NCBI GenBank assembly: GCA_052032335.1
Contig: JBPEWV010000145.1
Coordinates: 6,973 to 70,972, forward strand
Source: Pleionea sp052032335
GTDB taxonomy: Bacteria > Pseudomonadota > Gammaproteobacteria > Enterobacterales > Kangiellaceae
Length of the DNA: 64,000 nucleotides
Reading direction: 5' to 3'
In this document: one piece after another, positions 16,279 to 25,347 of the stretch
Layout of the letters: each line of letters opens with the position of its first letter
How positions within the stretch are numbered: the stretch's first letter is position 1
Notes under the pieces: generated by a model
The model's database searches: none
What the model was told of the DNA's origin: nothing
Seen by the model: the letters and a program-made list of their open reading frames with translations, nothing else
Position numbers and translations under genes: made by a program

Positions 16279-18948
16279 ATGGCGGTTGATTCCAAAAATG
16301 ACGTTGATCCTATCGAAACGCAAGAGTGGCTTGAATCTCTTGATGCGGTTTTGGAAGAAGAAGGGGTTGAGCGAGCGCATTACTTGCTTGAGCGATTGAT
16401 TGACAAAGCTCGACGTTCGGGCGCACACATTCCCTACGATGCGACTACTGCTTACCTGAACACCATTCCTCCATCACAAGAAGCGCACATTCCGGGCGAT
16501 CAAGAAATGGAACGTCGTTTGCGATCGTTGATCCGTTGGAACGCTATTGCGATTGTACTTCAGGCGACTAAGAAAGATTTGGATTTGGGAGGACACCTGT
16601 CCAGCTTTGCCTCATCTGCAACGCTTTATGATGTTGGTTTTAATCATTTTTTTCGGGGCGATACCGAAGATTTCGGTGGCGATCTGGTTTATTTTCAAGG
16701 GCATGCTTCTCCCGGGATATACGCTCGAGCCTACCTTGAAGGACGTTTAAACGAAGAGCAGTTGTCTGGCTTTCGTCAAGAGGCTGATGGCAGCGGTTTA
16801 TCGTCTTACCCGCATCCTTGGCTAATGCCCGATTTCTGGCAGTTCCCGACTGTTTCCATGGGGCTTGGACCGATCAGTGCGATTTATCAGGCGCGGTTTT
16901 TAAAATATTTGGAAGATCGTGGTTTAACCAAAACCAAAGGCCGTAAAGTTTGGGCCTTTTTGGGTGACGGTGAAATGGATGAGCCCGAATCTTTAGGAGC
17001 CATTTCGTTAGCCGGTCGGGAAAAACTCGATAATCTTATTTTCGTCATCAATTGTAATTTGCAGCGACTTGACGGTCCTGTTCGTGGTAATGGCAAAATC
17101 ATTCAGGAGCTCGAAGGCGATTTCCGTGGTTCAGGCTGGAACGTGTTAAAAGTCATCTGGGGTCGTTATTGGGATCCGTTAATTGCCCGTGACACAGATG
17201 GACTGCTGCTGAAAACCATGGAAGAAACCGTTGACGGGGAGTATCAGAACTGCAAAGCCAAAGGTGGTAAATACACCCGTGAAAATTTCTTCGGTAAGCA
17301 CCCAAAGCTGTTGGAGATGGTTGCCAACATGTCCGATCAAGATATTTGGCGTTTGAATCGTGGAGGCCACGATCCAACAAAAGTTTATGCTGCTTATCAC
17401 AAAGCGGTGAATCATAAAGGTCAGCCGACCGTAATATTGGCAAAAACCGTTAAAGGGTACGGCATGGGCGAGAGCGGCGAAGGGAAGAACGTGTCGCATC
17501 AGGTTAAAAAAATGAACCTGGAAGCCTTGAAACATTTCCGCGATCGCTTCAACGTGCCGATTAAAGACGAAGATCTTGAAAACGTACCCTTTTATCATCC
17601 CGGAGAAGACAGTCCGGAAATCAAATACTTGCAAGAGCGTCGTAAAGCACTGGGCGGGTATGTTCCTTCGCGTCGCGCTAAGTCGGAAGCGATTGAAGTT
17701 CCTCCGCTTAAGGCGTTCGATTCGATTACCAAAGGCACTGACGGCCGTGAAATTTCGACCACCATGGCATTCGTTCGTATATTGAACGTCTTGCTGAAGG
17801 ACAAAAAAATCGGTAAGCGAGTGGTGCCGATTGTTCCTGATGAAGCCAGAACTTTTGGTATGGAAGGGATGTTCCGTCAATACGGTATCTACTCTTCGGT
17901 CGGTCAGTTATACGATCCCGTTGACTCGGATCAGGTCATGTTTTATCGCGAAGATAAAAAAGGACAAATTCTTGAAGAAGGCATCAATGAGGCAGGTGCG
18001 TTTTCCAGCTGGCTTGCGGCAGCAACCAGCTATTCGACCAATAATCTGCCAATGATTCCGTTTTATATTTATTACTCCATGTTTGGTTTCCAGCGTATTG
18101 GTGATCTCGCCTGGATGGCAGGTGACATGCAAGCGCGAGGGTTCTTGATTGGTGGTACTGCAGGGCGAACCACCTTAAATGGAGAAGGCTTGCAGCATCA
18201 AGATGGACACAGTCACATCCTGGCGTCGACGGTACCCAATTGCGTCAGCTACGATCCAACCTACGCTTATGAATTGGCATTAATCGTACGTGATGGCATG
18301 CGTCGTATGTATGAAAATCAAGAAAATGTTTATTACTACATCACGACCATGAATGAAAACTACGAGCATCCTGCCATGCCGGAAGGTGCAGAAGAGGGCA
18401 TCATCAAAGGTATGTACAAATTGAAGGCGGGCGCGAAATCGAAAAAAGGTCAGGCTCGTGTGCAATTACTTGGATGTGGCACCATTTTGCGCGAGGTTGA
18501 AGCGGCCGCTGAAATGCTGAGAAATGACTGGAAAGTGGAATCAGACATCTGGAGCGTTACCAGTTTCAACGAATTACGACGTGAAGGTTTGGCGATTGAC
18601 AGAGAAAATCTGTTGAATCCAAACAAAAAGCCAAAGCAATCGTTTGTCACAAAGAGTTTGGAAAATCATGACGGGCCGGTAGTGGCAGCGACCGATTATA
18701 TGAAAGTGTACGCCGACCAAATTCGACAATGGGTTCCCGGAAACTATCGAGTGCTGGGAACCGACGGGTTTGGTCGTTCCGACAGCCGGGCCAACCTGAG
18801 AGACTTTTTCGAAGTGGATCGCAATTACATTACGATTGCCGCTCTGATGGCTCTTTCAGAAGACGGCGAAATCGATCGAAAGAAAGTTTCGGAAGCGTTG
18901 AAAAAATACAAAATCGACGTTAACAAACCCAATCCGCTCACTGCTTAA
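16279..18948 (+). CDS. aceE: Pyruvate dehydrogenase E1 component, homodimeric type
   Basis: An 889-residue thiamine-diphosphate enzyme that decarboxylates pyruvate and transfers the acetyl group to the lipoyl arms of AceF. Length equals the E. coli-type alpha2 E1 (887). Visible motifs are GHASPGIYARA (about 142), the ThDP motif beginning GDGEMDEPES (about 232) and closing NCNLQRLDGPVRGN (about 257), and KTVKGYGMGESGEGKN (about 392). The C-terminal transketolase part includes GRTTLNGEGLQHQDGHSH (about 633). The gene is first of the aceE-aceF-lpdA group, with 33 bp to aceF. Confidence 0.97.
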   Translation: MAVDSKNDVDPIETQEWLESLDAVLEEEGVERAHYLLERLIDKARRSGAHIPYDATTAYLNTIPPSQEAHIPGDQEMERRLRSLIRWNAIAIVLQATKKDLDLGGHLSSFASSATLYDVGFNHFFRGDTEDFGGDLVYFQGHASPGIYARAYLEGRLNEEQLSGFRQEADGSGLSSYPHPWLMPDFWQFPTVSMGLGPISAIYQARFLKYLEDRGLTKTKGRKVWAFLGDGEMDEPESLGAISLAGREKLDNLIFVINCNLQRLDGPVRGNGKIIQELEGDFRGSGWNVLKVIWGRYWDPLIARDTDGLLLKTMEETVDGEYQNCKAKGGKYTRENFFGKHPKLLEMVANMSDQDIWRLNRGGHDPTKVYAAYHKAVNHKGQPTVILAKTVKGYGMGESGEGKNVSHQVKKMNLEALKHFRDRFNVPIKDEDLENVPFYHPGEDSPEIKYLQERRKALGGYVPSRRAKSEAIEVPPLKAFDSITKGTDGREISTTMAFVRILNVLLKDKKIGKRVVPIVPDEARTFGMEGMFRQYGIYSSVGQLYDPVDSDQVMFYREDKKGQILEEGINEAGAFSSWLAAATSYSTNNLPMIPFYIYYSMFGFQRIGDLAWMAGDMQARGFLIGGTAGRTTLNGEGLQHQDGHSHILASTVPNCVSYDPTYAYELALIVRDGMRRMYENQENVYYYITTMNENYEHPAMPEGAEEGIIKGMYKLKAGAKSKKGQARVQLLGCGTILREVEAAAEMLRNDWKVESDIWSVTSFNELRREGLAIDRENLLNPNKKPKQSFVTKSLENHDGPVVAATDYMKVYADQIRQWVPGNYRVLGTDGFGRSDSRANLRDFFEVDRNYITIAALMALSEDGEIDRKKVSEALKKYKIDVNKPNPLTA

Positions 18949-18981
18949 GCGTCGAGAAAAGAACAAATTCTGGAGAATATT

Positions 18982-20691
18982 GTGGCGAATTTAGTAGAAG
19001 TAAAAGTTCCGGATATTGGCGATGCCTCCGAAGTCGACGTCATCGAAGTACTGGTGAGCGAAGGGGATCGCATTGAGAAAGAAGATTCTTTGATCACACT
19101 GGAAACCGACAAAGCGACGATGGACGTACCTTCGTCCGAGTCGGGAGTGGTCAAAGAAATCAAAATCAAAACCGGCGATAAAGTGTCGGAAGGTGACGTA
19201 ATAGTTATGGTGGAGTGTGATGAGGGCGAATCTAGCTCCGACGACGCATCCGAATCAGACTCCGATACTGACTCATCAGCACAGACTGAAAATGCTTCGG
19301 CTGAAAGCGAAGCGTCAAGTTCCGATAAAAAACGTTCGAACGATGAAGGCTCGAAGAAAGAAAGCTCTGGGCAATCGGTCGAGAGAAAAGTAGAAATTCC
19401 GGATATCGGTGACGCCAGCGAAGTGGATGTTATCGAGATTTGTGTTTCCAAAGGTGACACAGTCGAAGAAAACGACAGTTTGATCGTTTTAGAAACCGAC
19501 AAAGCGACGATGGAAGTGCCTTCGCCATTTGCCGGTGAAGTGATCGATATTCAGGTGAAAGAGGGCGATAAAGTCAGCAAAGGCGATTTTATTGCCATTA
19601 TGAAAGTAGCCGATTCAAATGCTGCTTCAAGTGATGCAGCTGAGTCTAAGCAAGAATCCTCCGGTCAGCAATCGCCAGGCAGCTCCGACATAGTTGAGGG
19701 GGACGATTCCAGTTCTGACAGTTCAGCGTCGGCGAAAAAAGCGCCGGTGCCCGACTATCCGCAGCACACTCGCAAAAAGACTGAAGGTCTGGTGCACGCC
19801 AGTCCTGCGGTTCGTCGATTTGCCCGTGAACTTGGCGTCGATTTATCCAAAGTTTCGGGAACTGGTGCGAAAAACCGAGTGGTTAAAGAAGACGTTCAAA
19901 AGCACGTTAAATACGAGTTATCAAGACCCAAAGCAACGGCAGCCAGCGGTTCGACAGCAATGCCTGAAATGCCTGAAATAGATTTCAGCAAATGGGGCGA
20001 GGTAGAAACCAAGCCGTTATCGCGTATTCAGAAGATCAGCAGTGTCAACCTGCACCGTAACTGGGTGACTATTCCCCACGTAACTCAGCACGAAGACGCC
20101 GATATCACTGAGCTGGAAGCGTTCCGGAAATCGATGAAAGACGAGGCGGCGAAACAGGGGATCCGGTTAACTCCGCTGGCTTTTGTGATGAAAGCCTTGG
20201 TCCACAGTTTAAAAGCTTTTCCCCGATTTAATGCTTCATTGGCCAATGACGGCGAAAATCTCATTTATAAGAAGTATTTTCATATCGGTGTTGCCGCCGA
20301 TACGCCTGAAGGGCTGGTGGTTCCCGTGGTGCGTGATGTCGACCAAAAATCAGTTTATGACATTGCAACCGAATTGGCAGAGTTAAGTGCCAAGGCTCGC
20401 GATAAAAAACTGGGTGCCGACGCAATGCAGGGCAGCACCTTTACCATCTCGTCGTTGGGTGGAATTGGTGGCACTGCCTTTACCCCGATCGTAGCCTGGC
20501 CGAATGTGGCCATATTGGGCTTGAGTAAAAACCAGATGAAACCGGTATGGAATGGCAGTGAATTCGAACCGAGACTGATGTTACCCATGTCCCTATCGTA
20601 CGATCATCGGGTTATTGATGGTGCGGACGCTGCGAGGTTCTGCGTCCATTTAGCGAATACCTTGAATGATATTCGACGGGTTTTACTCTAA
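18982..20691 (+). CDS. aceF: Pyruvate dehydrogenase E2, dihydrolipoamide acetyltransferase
   Basis: A 569-residue core subunit that passes acetyl groups from lipoamide to CoA. It has two lipoyl domains, with lipoylated lysines K44 and K174 in ETDKATM motifs. Long linkers rich in Ser, Asp, Glu and Lys (about 80-132 and 212-262) follow them; E. coli AceF uses Ala/Pro linkers and three lipoyl domains. The E1/E3-binding domain is at about 270-310 (HASPAVRRFAREL), and the catalytic domain ends with SYDHRVIDGADAARF (H542, D546). GTG start with GGAG upstream. The two lipoyl units are clear internal repeats. Confidence 0.96.
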   Translation: MANLVEVKVPDIGDASEVDVIEVLVSEGDRIEKEDSLITLETDKATMDVPSSESGVVKEIKIKTGDKVSEGDVIVMVECDEGESSSDDASESDSDTDSSAQTENASAESEASSSDKKRSNDEGSKKESSGQSVERKVEIPDIGDASEVDVIEICVSKGDTVEENDSLIVLETDKATMEVPSPFAGEVIDIQVKEGDKVSKGDFIAIMKVADSNAASSDAAESKQESSGQQSPGSSDIVEGDDSSSDSSASAKKAPVPDYPQHTRKKTEGLVHASPAVRRFARELGVDLSKVSGTGAKNRVVKEDVQKHVKYELSRPKATAASGSTAMPEMPEIDFSKWGEVETKPLSRIQKISSVNLHRNWVTIPHVTQHEDADITELEAFRKSMKDEAAKQGIRLTPLAFVMKALVHSLKAFPRFNASLANDGENLIYKKYFHIGVAADTPEGLVVPVVRDVDQKSVYDIATELAELSAKARDKKLGADAMQGSTFTISSLGGIGGTAFTPIVAWPNVAILGLSKNQMKPVWNGSEFEPRLMLPMSLSYDHRVIDGADAARFCVHLANTLNDIRRVLL

Positions 20692-20715
20692 AAGTTAGTT
20701 TCTGAAAGCTAGAGT

Positions 20716-20785
20716 GGCCGCCTGCAGGCGGCCTGCTGCGTTTTGAAACGCATAATATTTGGGAAAGTGGCGCAGCTTGCGCTAC
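20716..20785 (+). repeat. Three consecutive hairpins between aceF and lpdA
   Basis: The 143-bp gap between aceF and lpdA holds three stem-loops. GGCCGCCTGCAGGCGGCC (20716-20733) is a perfect 18-bp palindrome. TGCGTTT/AAACGCA (20737-20752) forms a 7-bp stem. GTGGCGCA/TGCGCTAC (20767-20785) forms an 8-bp stem with one G-T pair. None is followed by a T run, so they look more like RNA-processing or stability elements, or parts of a dispersed intergenic repeat, than terminators. Confidence 0.6.
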
Positions 20786-20834
20786 AATTCGCACACTTTT
20801 TCGCTAACGCAAAGACAATTTAACAGAGGGTCAC

Positions 20835-22259
20835 ATGAGCAAAGGTGATATTAAGGCACAATTAGTAGTGCTGGGCGCGGGTCCTGGCGGCTATTCTGCA
20901 GCATTTCGCGCTGCAGATCTCGGACTTGACGTCGTATTGGTTGAGAAATACTCGACTTTGGGCGGTGTTTGTTTGAATGTAGGCTGTATACCATCGAAAG
21001 CGTTACTGCACACCGCGAAAGTGATTGACGATGCCGAGCATATGTCTGCGCATGGCGTAAAATTCAGCAAGCCAAAGATTGATCTGGACAAAATTCGTGA
21101 CTACAAAGATGGCGTGGTCGGTCAGTTGACCAAAGGTTTGGCCGGTATGGCAAAAATGCGTAAAGTAAAGGTCGTTCAAGGAACCGCCAAGTTTGCAACT
21201 GACAAGTCTCTGGATGTGACCGACGCAGACGGCAAAACTCAAACTGTGAGCTTTGAAAATTGCATTATCGCTGCAGGCTCTCGTGTAGTGAACTTACCAT
21301 TTTTACCCGAAGACGACCGTATCATGGATTCGACAGGCGCTTTAGAGCTGAAAGACATCCCCAAAAAGATGTTGTGTCTGGGTGGTGGAATCATTGGTCT
21401 GGAAATGGCAACCGTTTATCGTGCTCTGGGGTCTAAAATTGATGTGGTTGAAATGGCCGATCAGTTGGTTCCAGCGGCCGATAAAGACGTCATTAAGGTG
21501 TATCAAAAATTTGTCTCCAAGCAGGTCGACAACATCATGCTGGAAACCAGTGTGACCAAAGTTGAGGCCAAGAAGGACGGTTTATACGTTACTTTTGAAG
21601 GTAAAAACGCACCTGAAAAACCTCAAAAATACGATCGCATCTTGTCTGCCGTTGGTCGTCGACCGAATGGTGATTTACTGGACGCGAAAAACGCAGGGGT
21701 TAACGTTGATGAACGAGGGTTTATTGCCGTCGACAAACAAATGCGCACTAACGTTCCTCACATTTACGCCATTGGTGATATTGTTGGTCAACCGATGTTA
21801 GCTCACAAAGCCGTGCATGAGGCTCATGTTGCTGCCGAAGTGATTGCCGGCAAGAAGCATTATTTCGATCCCTTGTGCATTCCTTCAGTTGCCTATACCG
21901 ATCCCGAAATTGCCTGGGTCGGTGTTACTGAGAAAGAAGCGAAAGAAAAGGGCATTGAAGTTGAAACGGCGGTTTTCCCTTGGGCAGCCAGCGGACGAGC
22001 CATTGGTGTGGGTCGTACCGAAGGTTTCTCGAAAACCATTTACGATAAATCATCTGGGCGAATCATCGGTGGCGCAATTATCGGTGTTAATGCTGGTGAA
22101 CTTATTGCTGAAGTTGCATTGGCAATTGAAATGGGATGTGACGCAGAAGATCTGGCGTTAACCATTCATCCGCATCCAACCTTGTCTGAATCGATTGGAT
22201 TTACTGCAGAGGTTATGGAAGGATCGTGTACCGATCTTCCTCCGAAGCGTAAAAAGTAA
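20835..22259 (+). CDS. lpdA: Dihydrolipoyl dehydrogenase (E3)
   Basis: A 474-residue FAD-dependent enzyme that reoxidises dihydrolipoamide with NAD; it serves pyruvate and also 2-oxoglutarate dehydrogenase and the glycine cleavage system. The FAD-binding GAGPGGY is at about 14-20, and the redox disulphide is in GGVCLNVGCIPSKALL (C46, C51). The NAD-binding GGGIIGLEMA is near 184, and the catalytic His-Glu pair is in HPHPTLSE near 450. GAGGG Shine-Dalgarno. Separated from aceF by a hairpin-rich spacer and closed by a strong terminator. Confidence 0.97.
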   Translation: MSKGDIKAQLVVLGAGPGGYSAAFRAADLGLDVVLVEKYSTLGGVCLNVGCIPSKALLHTAKVIDDAEHMSAHGVKFSKPKIDLDKIRDYKDGVVGQLTKGLAGMAKMRKVKVVQGTAKFATDKSLDVTDADGKTQTVSFENCIIAAGSRVVNLPFLPEDDRIMDSTGALELKDIPKKMLCLGGGIIGLEMATVYRALGSKIDVVEMADQLVPAADKDVIKVYQKFVSKQVDNIMLETSVTKVEAKKDGLYVTFEGKNAPEKPQKYDRILSAVGRRPNGDLLDAKNAGVNVDERGFIAVDKQMRTNVPHIYAIGDIVGQPMLAHKAVHEAHVAAEVIAGKKHYFDPLCIPSVAYTDPEIAWVGVTEKEAKEKGIEVETAVFPWAASGRAIGVGRTEGFSKTIYDKSSGRIIGGAIIGVNAGELIAEVALAIEMGCDAEDLALTIHPHPTLSESIGFTAEVMEGSCTDLPPKRKK

Positions 22260-22275
22260 ATCGCAAAGACTTAAT

Positions 22276-22306
22276 AAAAAAGGCGCTTTTAAGCGCCTTT
22301 TTTATT
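22276..22306 (+). terminator. Rho-independent terminator of lpdA
   Basis: AAGGCGCTT and AAGCGCCTT pair around a TT loop, with A's before and a run of T after. It lies about 20 bp past the lpdA stop and ends the pyruvate dehydrogenase transcript. Confidence 0.92.
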
Positions 22307-22501
22307 GGTCAATAGAAATGAATATCTATCTGTTTTCTGCCCATTTTCGCGCATCGGATGAATTTAGAGAACTGAAACACAGATTTATTTTTATTTGTTT
22401 ATACTCTATGTTGTTAAAGAAAGCTCAGCTTTGATTGTCCGGCAATCGACTGAGCATTAATGCTGTTAACCGAGCATATTTTCGTCATTTAAGGTGATTT
22501 A

Positions 22502-24169
22502 ATGGTTTTAAGACCGAATATCGATCCTGAGCAGATCCCCATGCCCGACGAAAATATTTTTCGTCTAATAAAAGCCTGTACCGATGTCGATATCGAAGTC
22601 GAAGAACTGTCGGCGATCATTAGTTCGAATGCTGTAATATCAAGCCGATTATTAAGCATGGCGAATTCGGCTTTTTATTCGTTTGAACAAACCATTGAGT
22701 CGGTTTCGCACGCCATTGTGGCTATGGGGACGGCGGTGGTGAAAAATATTACCTTGTGCATTGCGATTAAAGAATCTGTTGCACAAATCGAGTTACCAGA
22801 ATTAGACATCAATGGATTTTGGAAGGATTCGATGTTTCGCGCGGTAGCATGCCAACTTTGGCTCGAAAAACTAAGTGATAAGGATTGTAATGCTCACTCA
22901 AAATCAGAGGCCTTTACCTGTGGGATTCTTGCTGACCTTGGATTTTTAGTACTGTTTATTCTGGAACCGGATAAGTCGGATCGCTGGGGATCTTTGGTCG
23001 CGAATACGCCAAAGCAAAGGCTAAAAATGGAACAACAGTTGTTCGAAACCGATCATTGCCAAATGGGTGCCCACTTGCTCTCGCAATGGGGATTGCCCTC
23101 TGTGTATTGTACTGCGATTGCCAATCATCATAATGACAAATTGTCTGATCTCTTAACTCGCTGTCTTTTTCTCGCCGACTGGAGTGTTGCACTATTGCAG
23201 AGCTGTAATAAAGCCGAGGCATTGCAAGTTTTAGATACCAATCAATCGTCTTTTAATAAAACAGACTTGTCTCTGTTTTTTAATGAATTAGCAGAAAAAG
23301 CCATTGCTATGGCGACATCGATGGATGTTGGAAATGTCTCTGAATTCGACTTGAATGAAGTTTTTCATCAAGCCAATCAGAAGCTTGCTGAAGATAACCT
23401 GAGTTATCAGGAGTTAACTTGGCAGTTGCAAAAAGCCTTGTCTGAGCGGGACAAACTGGCTCAAAAATTAAACCTTGAGCTCGAAATCGCTCGCGAGATT
23501 CAGCAAAGTTTTCAGTCAGATATTTCTTATCGTGACTATGTTGCTGCGATCAATATCCCGGCGAAAGCCTTGAGCGGTGATTTTTTTGATTATTACGAAC
23601 ACCGCGATGGACTGATAACCTTTTGCCTGGGTGACGTTTCTGGTAAAGGGACACACGCCGCTCTGGTAATGGCAAAAACAATCTCTTTGTATCGGTGTTT
23701 ATCAAAGGTCGAACGTGACCTTCAAACGATCGTCGAATTAATTAATGACGAAATTTGCGAAACATCAATTCGTGGTATGTTTGTTACCTTTGTTGCCGGA
23801 CGTTTTGACCGAAACCAAAATCATCTTGAGATTGTTAATGCGGGTCACATTCCGGCGTTGCAAGTTGGTGAGAATTCGATACGGCAAATTGAACCTCAGG
23901 GACCACCTCTGGGGGTTGTCGAGGGTGTCACTTATACGCCTGAGAACATTGTTTTCGATAATCATCGTTTGTATTTGTACACCGATGGTATTACTGAAGC
24001 GCGAAAGAGTAATGGCGATGAATTAGGTACCAAGGAGTTTGTAAAGTGGGTGGTTGAGTCAAAAAATCTGTCGTTAAAAGAACAATTGTCCTGGTTACAA
24101 CGACGCTTTGAATCCGATATCTGTGCCTGGGAAGACGATTTGACACTAATGATGCTCTCGAGCCGCTGA
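22502..24169 (+). CDS. HDOD domain - SpoIIE-type PP2C phosphatase fusion
   Basis: A 555-residue cytoplasmic signalling protein. Residues about 10-215 form an HDOD domain: SSRLLSMANSAFYSF near 46-60 is the typical signature, with FTCGILADLGFLVLF and ANHHND later. A coiled coil (about 305-340, LQKALSERDKLAQKLNLELEIAREIQQSFQ in part) leads to a SpoIIE/RsbU phosphatase domain (about 345-553). That domain carries GDFFDYYE, CLGDVSGKGTHAALVMA and the C-terminal DDLTLMML, whose acidic residues bind Mn/Mg. Such phosphatases usually act on an STAS anti-anti-sigma factor; none is adjacent. Shine-Dalgarno AAGGTG. It has its own promoter region after the lpdA terminator. Confidence 0.88.
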   Translation: MVLRPNIDPEQIPMPDENIFRLIKACTDVDIEVEELSAIISSNAVISSRLLSMANSAFYSFEQTIESVSHAIVAMGTAVVKNITLCIAIKESVAQIELPELDINGFWKDSMFRAVACQLWLEKLSDKDCNAHSKSEAFTCGILADLGFLVLFILEPDKSDRWGSLVANTPKQRLKMEQQLFETDHCQMGAHLLSQWGLPSVYCTAIANHHNDKLSDLLTRCLFLADWSVALLQSCNKAEALQVLDTNQSSFNKTDLSLFFNELAEKAIAMATSMDVGNVSEFDLNEVFHQANQKLAEDNLSYQELTWQLQKALSERDKLAQKLNLELEIAREIQQSFQSDISYRDYVAAINIPAKALSGDFFDYYEHRDGLITFCLGDVSGKGTHAALVMAKTISLYRCLSKVERDLQTIVELINDEICETSIRGMFVTFVAGRFDRNQNHLEIVNAGHIPALQVGENSIRQIEPQGPPLGVVEGVTYTPENIVFDNHRLYLYTDGITEARKSNGDELGTKEFVKWVVESKNLSLKEQLSWLQRRFESDICAWEDDLTLMMLSSR

Positions 24170-25144
24170 TCAGTTCTGTTTCGGTTTGGTTTCTGGGATG
24201 CCAACTGCCCCTTCAATTGGCGTGACTTTCGATTTGCTTAGGGCAGTAATTGCCGAGCCTGCTACAACGATCAAAGCGCCAAAAATGCTGATATGGTTGA
24301 GGGATTCAGGTTGAATATAGTTTGGTGCATAGAGAAAGGTTATATGCATGAATAATAAAGTGAGTAGAGGAGTGATGGCCAAGGTCGCACTAACTCGCGA
24401 CGCCTCCCAGTGAGCCAGCGCTTCAGCAAAGGCGCCATAAGCAATCAAAGTATTTGCCCCACAAAAGATTAATAAATACCAGCCCAGCGTATCGAGCTCA
24501 AACACGAGACTGGCGTCGGAGCCAGGTATAAAAATCAGTGAGCCGAGCAGATACACCATGATCATGATTTGTTCAGAACTGAAGTGCATCAATAACTGTT
24601 TTTGTGCGAGCGCATAGGCTGCCCAAAGTACGCCAGCAATAAAAATTAGGAACAGCCCGACAGTGAATTGGTGCTCAGTGTTTAATAATTCATCGAATCG
24701 TTGATTAAAAAATAAAACCAGGCCAACACAAAAGGTAATTAGGCCAAACCATTGCTGAAGACGGAAGCTCTCTTTGAATATGACTAGGCCGCCGAGGAGC
24801 AAGAGCATGGGAGCCGTTTGAATCATCACCTGGGCACTCCCCGGTGAAACCCTGGACAATCCCAGCATGTAAACCAGGTAATTGCCCAGTAATCCGACGA
24901 TTACGACGATAGTGAGTAATAAGATGCTTTTGCGAGAAAGTAGAGAGAGTTTTGGAAGCTTTCTTCGATAGCAAAGATAAGCTCCTAATAACAGGCCCGC
25001 GATCAGGAATCTAAGCCAGGTAATCGTTACGGCGTCCATGTAATGCAACAACCCTTTGAGCGCGATAGGCAGAAGTCCCCATAACACTGCTGTGACAAGA
25101 GATAAAAGTAGTCCTAACTTCCACTGGCCAGATGTTGTATGCAT
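24170..25144 (-). CDS. EamA/DMT-family transporter
   Basis: A 324-residue inner-membrane protein with ten hydrophobic segments in two EamA repeats (about 12-140 and 160-295), the drug/metabolite transporter pattern. GLLPIALKGLLHYMDAVTITWLRF in the first repeat is typical. Substrate cannot be deduced; relatives export amino acids, metabolites or other small molecules. The stop lies directly against that of the convergent HDOD-SpoIIE gene, with no gap. Shine-Dalgarno GAAGGTG before the ATG. Confidence 0.88.
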   Translation of the reverse strand: MHTTSGQWKLGLLLSLVTAVLWGLLPIALKGLLHYMDAVTITWLRFLIAGLLLGAYLCYRRKLPKLSLLSRKSILLLTIVVIVGLLGNYLVYMLGLSRVSPGSAQVMIQTAPMLLLLGGLVIFKESFRLQQWFGLITFCVGLVLFFNQRFDELLNTEHQFTVGLFLIFIAGVLWAAYALAQKQLLMHFSSEQIMIMVYLLGSLIFIPGSDASLVFELDTLGWYLLIFCGANTLIAYGAFAEALAHWEASRVSATLAITPLLTLLFMHITFLYAPNYIQPESLNHISIFGALIVVAGSAITALSKSKVTPIEGAVGIPETKPKQN

Positions 25145-25176
25145 TTGGTTACACCTTCAAATCGACACGGCGGATT

Positions 25177-25323
25177 ATGGATAATTCGTTCGATAAAAGC
25201 CAGCAAAATGTAATGGTCGGCAATGCCGACGGCAGTTTGGTAAAAACTGTGAAGTTTGACAAATCTGTATCCAAATTTTTCCTGAACGATGAAGCTGAGT
25301 CAGGTATATGCTATCTTTGTTAG
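25177..25323 (+). CDS. Possible small hypothetical protein
   Basis: A 48-codon frame (MDNSFDKSQQ... ending GICYLC) between the divergent EamA gene and bax. A weak GGCGG precedes the ATG. It resembles no family I know and may be only leader sequence for bax. Confidence 0.22.
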   Translation: MDNSFDKSQQNVMVGNADGSLVKTVKFDKSVSKFFLNDEAESGICYLC

Positions 25324-25347
25324 CTGAATTTTACGGTTTCTTATTGT

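Noticed and set aside
17179..17880. 233-codon frame antisense to aceE
   Set aside because: Lies wholly within a certain gene and reads like a reverse complement of its codon pattern (Phe/His/Cys rich).
18945..19502. 185-codon Ser/Thr-rich frame antisense to aceF
   Set aside because: The Ser richness simply mirrors the Asp/Glu/Ser codons of the two lipoyl repeats and linker.
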